A DNA stretch of 64,000 nt. It comes from Cobetia marina. GTDB taxonomy: Bacteria > Pseudomonadota > Gammaproteobacteria > Pseudomonadales > Halomonadaceae. Below the pieces are notes generated by a model. It was not told where the DNA came from, searched no databases, and saw only the letters and a list, made by a program, of their open reading frames with translations. Below, in pieces: positions 57,396-64,000 of the stretch (position 1 is its first letter; the number at the start of each line of letters is the position of its first letter). A program made the translations under genes and the position numbers. The stretch is taken from contig NZ_CP017114.1 in NCBI RefSeq assembly GCF_001720485.1, forward strand, positions 1,116,001 through 1,180,000, read 5' to 3'.

Positions 57396-58808
57396 ATGAT
57401 TCCACTCGAAGATGCCGCGAGCACACTGTCCATCTACAGTACCCTGAGCCGGACCAAGGCACCTTTCGTGCCACTGGAAGGCAACAAGGTGCGCATGTAC
57501 GTCTGTGGCGTGACGGTCTATGACCTCTGTCACATCGGGCATGCGCGTGTGATGGTGGCCTTCGATGTCATCACGCGCTACCTGCGTGCGCGCGGGTATG
57601 ACGTCACCTACGTGCGCAACATCACCGACATCGACGACAAGATCCTCAAGCGCGCCGACGAGAATGGCGAGGCCTTCGATGCGCTCACCGAGCGCATGAT
57701 CCAGGCGATGCATGAAGATGAAGGGCGCCTGGGGATTCTGCGTCCTGACCTCGAGCCGCGTGCCACCGCGCACATCGCTGACATCATCGCGATGACCGAG
57801 ACGCTGATTGACAAGGGCTATGCCTATGCGGCCAGCAACGGTGATGTCTACTACCGTGTGCGTCGTTTCGAGGGCTACGGCAAGCTCAACAACCGTCAGC
57901 TCGATGACATGCAGTCCGGTGCGCGGGTGGAGGTCGAGGAAGCCAAGGAAGATCCGCTCGACTTCGTGCTGTGGAAGGCTGCCAAGCCGGGCGAGGCCAG
58001 CTGGCCGTCGCCCTGGGGGGAGGGGCGTCCTGGCTGGCACATCGAGTGCTCCGCGATGTCGACCTGCTGCCTGGGCAACACCTTCGATATCCACGGCGGC
58101 GGGCCGGACCTGACCTTCCCCCATCACGAGAACGAGATCGCCCAGTCCGAGGCCGCCACGGGCCAGCAGTACGCCAACGTGTGGATGCATGCCGGCGCGG
58201 TGCGTGTCGGTCAGGACAAGATGTCCAAGTCGCTGGGCAACTTCTTCACCATTCGTGACGTGCTGGAGCAGCACAACCCGGAAGTGGTGCGTTACCTGCT
58301 GGTGGCCAGCCACTATCGCAGCGCGATCAGCTATGAAGCCAACTCGCTGGATGAGGCGCGTCGCTCGCTGGAGCGCTTCTACAATGCGCTCGAGACTGTC
58401 ACGCCCGAGCAAGGCGAGGTGTCAGGCGATTGGCGGGCACGCTTCGTGGCCGCCATGGATGACGACTTCAATACGGCGGGTGCGCTGTCGGTGCTGTTCG
58501 AGCTGGCACGCGAGCTGAACCGTGCCAAGAAGGAAGCACCGCAGCAGGCGCCGGCGCTGGCCTTCGAGCTGATCTCGCTGGGCGGTCTGCTGGGTCTGTT
58601 CGGGCAGGACCCGGCAGTCTTCCTCAAGGGCGATACTGCGGCGCTGGCGTTGTCTGAAGACGAGATCCAGGCGCAGATCGAGGCGCGTGCCGCCGCCAAG
58701 AAGGCCAAGGATTTCGCGGGGGCGGATCGCATCCGTGACGAGCTGGCCGCACAGGGCATCATCCTCAAGGACTCCCGTGAGGGGACGACCTGGGTGCTGG
58801 AAGGCTGA
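57396..58808 (+). CDS. cysS: Cysteinyl-tRNA synthetase
   Basis: Class I synthetase of 470 residues. The HIGH motif is in [22 protein letters not shown], with the zinc-ligand Cys nearby and [40 protein letters not shown] holding the others. The KMSKS loop is [18 protein letters not shown]. The helical anticodon-binding region ends [35 protein letters not shown] 57396 with aagggc in front. Confidence 0.97.
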   Translation: MIPLEDAASTLSIYSTLSRTKAPFVPLEGNKVRMYVCGVTVYDLCHIGHARVMVAFDVITRYLRARGYDVTYVRNITDIDDKILKRADENGEAFDALTERMIQAMHEDEGRLGILRPDLEPRATAHIADIIAMTETLIDKGYAYAASNGDVYYRVRRFEGYGKLNNRQLDDMQSGARVEVEEAKEDPLDFVLWKAAKPGEASWPSPWGEGRPGWHIECSAMSTCCLGNTFDIHGGGPDLTFPHHENEIAQSEAATGQQYANVWMHAGAVRVGQDKMSKSLGNFFTIRDVLEQHNPEVVRYLLVASHYRSAISYEANSLDEARRSLERFYNALETVTPEQGEVSGDWRARFVAAMDDDFNTAGALSVLFELARELNRAKKEAPQQAPALAFELISLGGLLGLFGQDPAVFLKGDTAALALSEDEIQAQIEARAAAKKAKDFAGADRIRDELAAQGIILKDSREGTTWVLEG

Positions 58809-58837
58809 TGTCACTGGCGTGATGCGATGTCAGCATG

Positions 58838-58873
58838 AAAAAACCGCCGTCCCATGAGGGGCGGCGGTTTTTT
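58838..58873. terminator. Bidirectional terminator between cysS and mtnN
   Basis: aaaaaaccgccgtccc (58838-58853) pairs with 58858-58873 (one G-T pair) with a 4-nt loop, giving T-runs of six on both strands. A strong intrinsic terminator for both convergent genes. Confidence 0.92.
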
Positions 58874-58912
58874 GTGCGCTGTCGACCAGCACCGCTTTCG
58901 AGCCGTCTGCGA

Positions 58913-59623
58913 TCAGCTGGCGAGTCGCTTGACCATGGCATCGACCATGCGCGAGGACTGGCGTGCGGCCACGTGCAGGAATTCCTCGAAGGACTGGCTG
59001 TTGTTGTCCTTGCCGGCGATGTCGGACAGCGCACGGATGACCACGAACGGCATGTCGTAGAGGTAGCAGGTCTGGGCGATGGCGGCGGCTTCCATCTCGG
59101 CGGCCAGCATGCTCGGGAAGCGTGAGCGGGTCAGCGCGACCAGTTCCGGGTCGGACATGAAGATGTCGCCGGTGCAGATCAGGCCTTCACGCGCCTTGAT
59201 CTCTCCCTGGGCCTCGACGCACTCGCGCGCGACCTTGACCAGCTCAGGGGCTGACGGGTAGGCCGCCGGCATCTGCGGCACCTGTCCGTGCTCATAGCCG
59301 AAGACCACGGCATCGACATCGTGATGGCGCACTTCGCTGGAGATGATCACATCGCCGATCTCGAGATCAGACGCGAAACCACCGGCCGAGCCGGTATTGA
59401 TGATGGCATCCGGCTGGTAGCGCTCGATCATCTGGCAGGCACCGACGGCGGCATTCACCTTGCCGATACCGGATTGCAGCAGCACGATCTTCATTCCGTG
59501 CAGCTGGCCGACATGGAAGGTGGAGCCGGCGTGGGTGCTGGTGGTGCTGTCTTCCAGGCGCTCGGCGAGAATGGCCACTTCCTCGGCCATGGCGCCGATG
59601 ATGCCAAGAGTCTTGAGGGTCAT
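58913..59623 (-). CDS. mtnN: 5'-methylthioadenosine/S-adenosylhomocysteine nucleosidase
   Basis: Nucleosidase of 236 residues that splits MTA, SAH and 5'-deoxyadenosine to adenine and the sugar. GIIGAMAEEVAILAERLED contains the catalytic Glu near residue 12. QSGIGKVNAAVGACQMIERYQPDAIINTGSAGGF is the phosphorylase-like core, and FPSMLAAEMEAAAIAQTCYLYDMPFVVIRALSDIAGKDN carries the ME ribose contact and catalytic Asp. ATG 59623 has aggatc upstream. It lies 79 bases downstream of folD on the same strand. Confidence 0.95.
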   Translation of the reverse strand: MTLKTLGIIGAMAEEVAILAERLEDSTTSTHAGSTFHVGQLHGMKIVLLQSGIGKVNAAVGACQMIERYQPDAIINTGSAGGFASDLEIGDVIISSEVRHHDVDAVVFGYEHGQVPQMPAAYPSAPELVKVARECVEAQGEIKAREGLICTGDIFMSDPELVALTRSRFPSMLAAEMEAAAIAQTCYLYDMPFVVIRALSDIAGKDNNSQSFEEFLHVAARQSSRMVDAMVKRLAS

Positions 59624-59702
59624 GATGCGATCCTGAATCAGACGCGATGAAGGCCCGTTCATGTCGGGCCTCCATCACGAGCTAGAGAGAAGGGCGAGGG
59701 GG

Positions 59703-60572
59703 TTACTCGGCGGTGAGGCGCGCGTCGTGCAGCTCGGCGGCGAACAGGGTGTTCTCCAGCAGCGAGGCCACGGTCATCGGGCCTACCCCGCCGGGGACCG
59801 GCGTGATCCAGCCGGCGCGCTCCGCGGCTGGCGCGAATTCCACATCGCCGACCAGCGAACCGTCCTCGAGACGATTGATACCCACATCGATGACGATGGC
59901 GCCGTCCTTGATCCACTCCCCCTTGACCAGGCCCGGCTTGCCCACGCCGACCACGACCAGATCCGCCTGGCGGACCTTGCTCTCAAGGTCCTTGGTGAAG
60001 CGGTGGCAGACGGTGGTGGTGCAGCCAGCCAGCATCAGCTCCAGCGCCATCGGACGGCCGACGATGTTGGACGCGCCGACGATGGTGGCGTCCATGCCGC
60101 GCACCTGCAGGCCGCTCTCGGACAGCAGCGTCATGATGCCCTTGGGCGTGCAGGGACGCATCACCGGCAGGCGCTGTGCCAGACGACCGAGGTTGTAGGG
60201 ATGGAAACCGTCCACATCCTTGTCGGTGCGGATCCGTTCGAGGATCGGGCGTGAGTCGAGGTGCTCCGGCAGCGGCAGCTGGACCAGGATGCCATCAATG
60301 CTGGCATCGTCATTCAGCGAGTCGACCAGTGCCTCAAGTTCCTGTTGGGTCGTGTCAGCAGGCAGACGGTGCTGGGTGGAGAGGATGCCTGCCTTCTCGC
60401 AAGCGCGGTGCTTGTTGCGGACATAGACCTCGGATGCCGCGTCTTCGCCGACCAGCACGACGGCAAGCCCCGGGATTCGTTCACCGGCATCGCGGCGCGC
60501 TTCGACCTGGCGGCCGACCTGTTGGCGTACGCGTTCGGCAATGGCCTTGCCATCAATCAGTTGTGCTGCCAT
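59703..60572 (-). CDS. folD: Methylenetetrahydrofolate dehydrogenase/cyclohydrolase (FolD)
   Basis: Bifunctional C1 enzyme of 289 residues making 10-formyl-THF from methylene-THF with NADP. The folate site [16 protein letters not shown] holds the catalytic Tyr-Lys pair. [65 protein letters not shown] and [19 protein letters not shown] are in the expected order. The gene starts just downstream of a long non-coding stretch with a hexanucleotide repeat. Confidence 0.97.
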   Translation of the reverse strand: MAAQLIDGKAIAERVRQQVGRQVEARRDAGERIPGLAVVLVGEDAASEVYVRNKHRACEKAGILSTQHRLPADTTQQELEALVDSLNDDASIDGILVQLPLPEHLDSRPILERIRTDKDVDGFHPYNLGRLAQRLPVMRPCTPKGIMTLLSESGLQVRGMDATIVGASNIVGRPMALELMLAGCTTTVCHRFTKDLESKVRQADLVVVGVGKPGLVKGEWIKDGAIVIDVGINRLEDGSLVGDVEFAPAAERAGWITPVPGGVGPMTVASLLENTLFAAELHDARLTAE

Positions 60573-60910
60573 CAGCGATCATTCCTTCTCATAGGCAAAA
60601 ATGCAGGAGGGGAGAAACCGGGGACAATTTTCGCATGCCCTGTCTGGCAGTCAACGCCGAATGACGACCTTGGTCGAAAGCAGGTGCAAGTATCGCCTCT
60701 TTTGGAGGCGTCTCGTGGGCAGGCAGCGGTGCTGATTGCCCACGAGTCTGGAACTCGACGTCGTGAGACCACAGCTGTCGGTTCTCTCAGCCGGTTCTCT
60801 CAGCCAGTTCTCTCTGTCAGACCTTTCTGTCAGTTTTCCAGGGATCCGTCAGACGAGGCGTTCGTGAGATGCCTGATCGAGGAAGAGAAATAGAAAGAGA
60901 AAAAGAAAGA

Positions 60911-60976
60911 GGTAGAGGTAGAGGTAGAGGTAGAGGTAGAGGTAGAGGTGGAGGTAGAGGTAGAGGTAGAGGTAGA
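60911..60976. repeat. Eleven-copy GGTAGA hexanucleotide microsatellite
   Basis: Ten exact ggtaga units and one ggtgga variant (60947-60952) in tandem. The run is purine-rich on the plus strand and reads as Arg-Gly or Ser-Thr repeats in open frames, but no start with a ribosome-binding site makes it a gene. Confidence 0.95.
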
Positions 60977-61218
60977 AAGGGCGATCGACGTGATCAGCTT
61001 CGAGGAGAAAGAGAAGCTCAGACCCGATGGTCGGGCCACGGATGCCGCTCAGTGGAAGTGAGTCGTCACTGATCTCGCCCGGTGCCAGGGTAGGGGCGAG
61101 AGTGAGGTGCCCGTATGGAGGTGGGAGCGCACCCCGCGTGTATCACTGGATGCTGACATGACAGTGGCGTGACAGCAGGAAGGGAAACGATTCTTTTGGA
61201 AAGAATTCACGTAAGGGC

Positions 61219-61246
61219 TTGACCGCAGACGAAAGTTCGGTAGAAT
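61219..61246 (+). promoter_or_regulatory. Strong promoter of the tRNA cluster
   Basis: TTGACC (61219-61224) and TAGAAT (61241-61246) are 16 bases apart. A GC-rich discriminator (acgcctcgc) follows, as in stringently controlled stable-RNA promoters. The first tRNA begins 45 bases later. Confidence 0.85.
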
Positions 61247-61290
61247 ACGCCTCGCATCGACGGGGTTCGACGGTCGGTTGAAGACGGTTT

Positions 61291-61367
61291 CGGGATATAG
61301 CGCAGTCTGGTAGCGCGCCTGCTTTGGGAGCAGGATGTCGGGGGTTCGAATCCCTCTATCCCGACCA
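61291..61367 (+). tRNA. tRNA-Pro (UGG)
   Basis: A 77-nt cloverleaf with acceptor stem cgggata/tatcccg, D-arm tagcgcagtctggtagcgc, anticodon loop ctttgggag with TGG, T-arm gggttcgaatccc and an encoded CCA. Confidence 0.97.
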
Positions 61368-61454
61368 TTTGAATGCAGCACCTCGCAAGACTTCGGTCTT
61401 TCGAGACATGCATTCAAGGCTTTGTCCGGAGGTTGACTCGCAGCATCAGTTTCT

Positions 61455-61531
61455 GCGCCTATAGCTCAACCGGATAGAGCAACGGCCTTCTAAGCCGTAG
61501 GTTGCAGGTTCGAGTCCTGCTGGGCGTGCCA
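61455..61531 (+). tRNA. tRNA-Arg (UCU)
   Basis: A 77-nt cloverleaf: acceptor gcgccta paired with tgggcgt (two G-T pairs), anticodon loop of ggccttctaagcc with TCT, T-arm caggttcgagtcctg, encoded CCA. Confidence 0.96.
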
Positions 61532-61623
61532 TCACGATAACGATTGTTGTCATGATGGGAATCGGATTGCTCTTCATTGAGCCTGATGATGGCGACCAGA
61601 CGATGTGAAGGTGTTCATGCAGT

Positions 61624-61699
61624 GGTGGGTGTAGCTCAGTGGTAGAGCCCCGGATTGTGACTCCGGTGGTCGTGGGTTCGAACCCCATCATCCACCCCA
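61624..61699 (+). tRNA. tRNA-His (GUG), first copy
   Basis: A 76-nt cloverleaf starting ggtgggtg with the extra 5' G typical of tRNA-His, anticodon loop ggattgtgactcc with GTG, T-arm gtgggttcgaacccca and an encoded CCA. Confidence 0.96.
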
Positions 61700-61766
61700 T
61701 TGCATGTCAGCTTGAGCAGTATCAACGAGATGGAGACGGCAGGCTTTCTGTCCAACCTCCAGAAGT

Positions 61767-61842
61767 GGTGGGTGTAGCTCAGTGGTAGAGCCCCGGATTG
61801 TGACTCCGGTGGTCGTGGGTTCGAACCCCATCATCCACCCCA
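61767..61842 (+). tRNA. tRNA-His (GUG), second identical copy
   Basis: Identical to the copy at 61624-61699 over the whole tRNA, 67 bases downstream. The spacer between them is not repeated and holds no other tRNA. Confidence 0.96.
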
Positions 61843-61897
61843 CGTCTCGATGAATATCAGGATGCTGCCTGTCCCGCTTGGGCGGGCGGCATGCCGC

Positions 61898-61936
61898 AAA
61901 AGGGGGAGAAGGCCAATGGCTTTCTCCCCCTTTTTT
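61898..61936 (+). terminator. Intrinsic terminator of the tRNA cluster
   Basis: gggggagaa (61902-61910) pairs with ttctccccc (61922-61930), extended inside by gcc/ggc with an aat loop, and is followed by six T residues. It ends the tRNA transcript before the tig promoter. Confidence 0.9.
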
Positions 61937-62156
61937 CGTGTTTTTTCGCACTGCTTCGTCTGCGATCTGACCGGGTTGACGGGCGCTCCATGCGCCTGTC
62001 AGGCGGGAGGACGGAGCAGAAAAAGGCCTGGCTCCTTGAATATCTTGGACCAAGGCACCATATGGCAGGTCATATCCGCGCTTGCCAGCGCGTGGCGGGG
62101 TTTCTACAATCTTCGCCTTTATGATTCGAACGCCACCAGTGGGTAGAGGAACTTTC
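61937..62156 (+). promoter_or_regulatory. tig upstream region with a near-consensus promoter
   Basis: TTGCCA (62082-62087) and TACAAT (62105-62110) are 17 bases apart, about 47 bases before the tig ATG. A second weaker TTGACG near 61976 lacks a good partner. Confidence 0.75.
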
Positions 62157-63506
62157 ATGCAAGCTTCTGTCGCAACGACTTCTCCGATCGAGCGCAAGGT
62201 CACCATTACGGTGCCGGCTTCTGAAGTCGACCAGGCCGTCAACGCCCGTCTTCTGGAAACCGCCAAGACCGTTCGTCTGAACGGCTTCCGCAAGGGCCAC
62301 GTGCCGATGGCAGTGGTGCAACAGCGTTACGGCAAGGACGTGCGCAACGAGATCGTTGGCGAGATCATGCGCCAGCATTACGTGACCGCCGTCACCGAAA
62401 ACGAACTGAACCCGGCTGGCTGGCCGAAGATCGATGCCACCGTCGATGAAGCCGGCAAGGATCTGGAGTTCGTCGCGACTCTGGAAATCTACCCGGAAAT
62501 CGAACTGAAGCCGATCGAAGGCGCTGAAATCGAGCGTCCGCAGGCCGAAGTGACCGACGCCGACGTCGAAGAGATGATCGAGACCCTGCGCAAGCAGAAT
62601 GCCTCCTGGACCGACGTCGAGCGCGCTGCCGCTGACGGCGACCAGGTCAAGATCGATTTCGAAGGCTTCCTCGGTGAAGAAGCCTTCGAAGGCGGCAGCG
62701 CTGAAGGCCACGAGCTGGTGCTGGGTTCCAACAGCTTCATCCCGGGCTTCGAAGAGCAGCTGATCGGTGCTTCTGCTGGCGACGACAAGGAAATCAAGGT
62801 TTCCTTCCCGGCTGACTACCAGGCCGAGCACCTCGCCGGTCAGGAAGCGACCTTCAAGGTCAAGGTCCACGCCGTCAAGGCTCAGGAACTGCCGGAAGTG
62901 AACGAAGAGTTCATCGCCCAGTTCGGCCTGGAAGCTGCCGATGTCGAAAGCTTCAAGGTGGAAGTGAAGAAGAACATGCAGCGCGAGCTGAAGAATGCGA
63001 TCGAGAATCGCGTCAAGCAGCAGGTGCTGGCTGAGCTGACCAAGGCCAATGACATCCTCGTTCCGCAGGCACTGGCGGATCAGGAAATCGACGGCCTGAA
63101 GCGTCAGGCAGCACAGCAGTTCGGTCTGGGCGAAGACTTCGACGTCTCCCAGCTGCCGGGTGAGCTGTTCCAGGACCAGGCCGTCCAGCGCGTCAAGACT
63201 GGCCTGCTGCTCAGCGAAGTCGTCAGCAGCAACGAGATGGACGTCAGCGACGAAGAGCTCAACGCTCGCGTTGAAGAAATGGCCCAGCAGTATCAGGATC
63301 CGGCTCAGGTCACCGAGTACTATGGTTCCAACGAACAGGCTCGCAACCAGCTCAAGTCCGTCCTGCTCGAAGAGAAGGCCGTTGACAAGCTGCTGACACA
63401 GGCTCAGGTTAAGGACGTTACCATGTCCTACCAGGAAGCCCTGCAGGCAGCACAGCAGCAGGAAGAAGCCGAAGAAGAAGCGGCAGAAGCAGAAGAGCAG
63501 GCCTGA
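62157..63506 (+). CDS. tig: Trigger factor
   Basis: Ribosome-associated chaperone and prolyl isomerase of 449 residues. The N-terminal ribosome-binding signature is LNGFRKGHVPMAVVQQRYG (near residues 41-59). The FKBP-type domain occupies about residues 150-245 (DGDQVKIDFEGFLGEEAFEGGSAEGHELVLGSNSFIPGFEEQLIGASAG). The C-terminal arms end in an acidic, Gln/Glu-rich tail (QQQEEAEEEAAEAEEQA). agagga precedes ATG 62157. It opens the tig-clpP order conserved in gammaproteobacteria. Codon use is strongly biased, as in highly expressed genes. Confidence 0.97.
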   Translation: MQASVATTSPIERKVTITVPASEVDQAVNARLLETAKTVRLNGFRKGHVPMAVVQQRYGKDVRNEIVGEIMRQHYVTAVTENELNPAGWPKIDATVDEAGKDLEFVATLEIYPEIELKPIEGAEIERPQAEVTDADVEEMIETLRKQNASWTDVERAAADGDQVKIDFEGFLGEEAFEGGSAEGHELVLGSNSFIPGFEEQLIGASAGDDKEIKVSFPADYQAEHLAGQEATFKVKVHAVKAQELPEVNEEFIAQFGLEAADVESFKVEVKKNMQRELKNAIENRVKQQVLAELTKANDILVPQALADQEIDGLKRQAAQQFGLGEDFDVSQLPGELFQDQAVQRVKTGLLLSEVVSSNEMDVSDEELNARVEEMAQQYQDPAQVTEYYGSNEQARNQLKSVLLEEKAVDKLLTQAQVKDVTMSYQEALQAAQQQEEAEEEAAEAEEQA

Positions 63507-63553
63507 TACCTGTCTGCTGACCTAGCGTGCTGACTTTCTGCATGTGATTCCAG

Positions 63554-63573
63554 GACCCGGCTACGGCCGGGTC
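63554..63573 (+). terminator. Stable hairpin between tig and clpP
   Basis: gacccggc (63554-63561) pairs with gccgggtc (63566-63573) around a tacg tetraloop of the very stable c(UACG)g type. No T-run follows. It may stabilise the tig mRNA end or reduce read-through into clpP. Confidence 0.55.
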
Positions 63574-63642
63574 TCTGGTCAGTGGGCAGGGTAAAGTGGC
63601 ATGCTCAATGGATATCAATGTCATCGGATGAAGGAAGCCCCC

Positions 63643-64000
63643 ATGAACGACTTCGACATCAAGAATGCAGGCGGTCTGGTTCCGATGGTTGTCGAGCAGA
63701 ATGCTCGCGGCGAACGGGCCTATGACATCTATTCCCGCCTGCTGAAGGAACGGGTGATCTTCCTTGTGGGCCCGGTTGAGGATTACATGGCCAATCTGGT
63801 CGTGGCTCAGCTGTTGTTCCTCGAGTCTGAAAACCCGGACAAGGACATCCATCTGTACATCAACTCGCCGGGTGGCTCCGTGACTGCAGGGATGGCGATC
63901 TACGACACCATGCAGTTCATCAAGCCCGACGTGTCCACCGTATGCATCGGCCAGGCGGCCAGCATGGGGGCACTGTTGCTGGCAGGCGGTGCCGCTGACA
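63643..64000 (+). CDS. clpP: ATP-dependent Clp protease proteolytic subunit, 3' end outside window
   Basis: The first 119 residues of ClpP are present. After [93 protein letters not shown] comes [18 protein letters not shown], which holds the nucleophile Ser in AASMGA. The catalytic His and Asp lie beyond base 64000. It follows tig by 136 bases, as in other gammaproteobacteria, and clpX would be expected next. Confidence 0.96.
   Translation, partial: MNDFDIKNAGGLVPMVVEQNARGERAYDIYSRLLKERVIFLVGPVEDYMANLVVAQLLFLESENPDKDIHLYINSPGGSVTAGMAIYDTMQFIKPDVSTVCIGQAASMGALLLAGGAAD

Larger units (their letters stand above)
60573..61290. other. Long intergenic region between folD and the tRNA cluster
   Basis: A 718-base region without a credible gene. 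The left half is low in information, and a GGTAGA microsatellite lies at 60911-60976 within a purine-rich run from about 60880 to 61020. The right end holds the strong tRNA promoter at 61219-61246. Confidence 0.6.

Noticed and set aside
60869..61072. Open frames reading Arg-Gly or Ser-Thr repeats through the GGTAGA array
   Set aside because: They arise directly from the hexanucleotide repeat. No ribosome-binding site or conserved flanking sequence supports a protein.

Overview
The window is a 64 kb stretch of a GC-rich (roughly 60-65 % by eye) gammaproteobacterial chromosome. A Halomonas/Cobetia-like marine or halophilic bacterium (Halomonadaceae) is the best guess. This is inferred from a betaine-type osmolyte transporter, TRAP and YeiH-type transporters, a pps/aconitase B/glnS/cysS/folD gene set, and a Pro-Arg-His tRNA cluster upstream of tig-clpP. 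There are no phage genes, insertion sequences or CRISPR arrays; the DNA reads as ordinary chromosome with metabolic and transport modules.

Layout. 1-5.7 kb: end of a GMC oxidoreductase, a YeiH-like exporter, thioredoxin 2, an SDR dehydrogenase, a small lipoprotein and a PhnA/YjdM protein. 5.9-12.9 kb (minus): a complete liuABCDE leucine/isovalerate operon. 13.3-15.6 kb: an osmoprotectant ABC transporter whose binding protein and permease are fused. 16.1-18.1 kb (minus): an orphan FecCD/FecE-type importer pair. 18.3-21.3 kb (minus): a TRAP transporter. 21.6-23.0 kb (minus): a LysR regulator and a VOC protein. 23.3-25.8 kb (plus): pxpABC 5-oxoprolinase. 26.3-29.7 kb (minus): a methyltransferase, an acyl-CoA synthetase and the MerR regulator LiuR. 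30.0-36.4 kb (plus): a valine catabolic run (mmsA, acyl-CoA dehydrogenase, enoyl-CoA hydratase, 3-hydroxyisobutyryl-CoA hydrolase, mmsB) and a rhodanese. 36.5-45.3 kb: MATE pump, ppnP, divergent ppsR/ppsA, a dicarboxylate-type symporter, rraA and an outer-membrane barrel. 45.5-53.8 kb: acnB, a DUF1289 protein, miaE and a 1304-residue SARP/BTAD-type ATPase regulator. 53.9-64 kb: lpxH, ppiB, glnS, cysS, mtnN, folD, a hexanucleotide repeat, four tRNAs, tig and the start of clpP.

Regulatory logic visible in the DNA. A perfect 16-bp palindrome (tttacgttaacgtaaa) lies in the divergent liuR/mmsA promoter region, and a near copy lies upstream of liuA. LiuR therefore probably couples leucine and valine degradation. 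A separate identical 19-bp element lies both upstream of the TRAP binding-protein gene and upstream of pxpA. This ties the TRAP system, the LysR regulator and 5-oxoprolinase into one likely 5-oxoproline (or related acid) uptake and breakdown module. ppsA and the following symporter gene share an 11-bp core in an inverted-repeat context, and the symporter also has three 17-bp tandem operator-like repeats. These motif-based links, the large BTAD/ATPase protein and the fused betaine transporter are the parts most worth following up.
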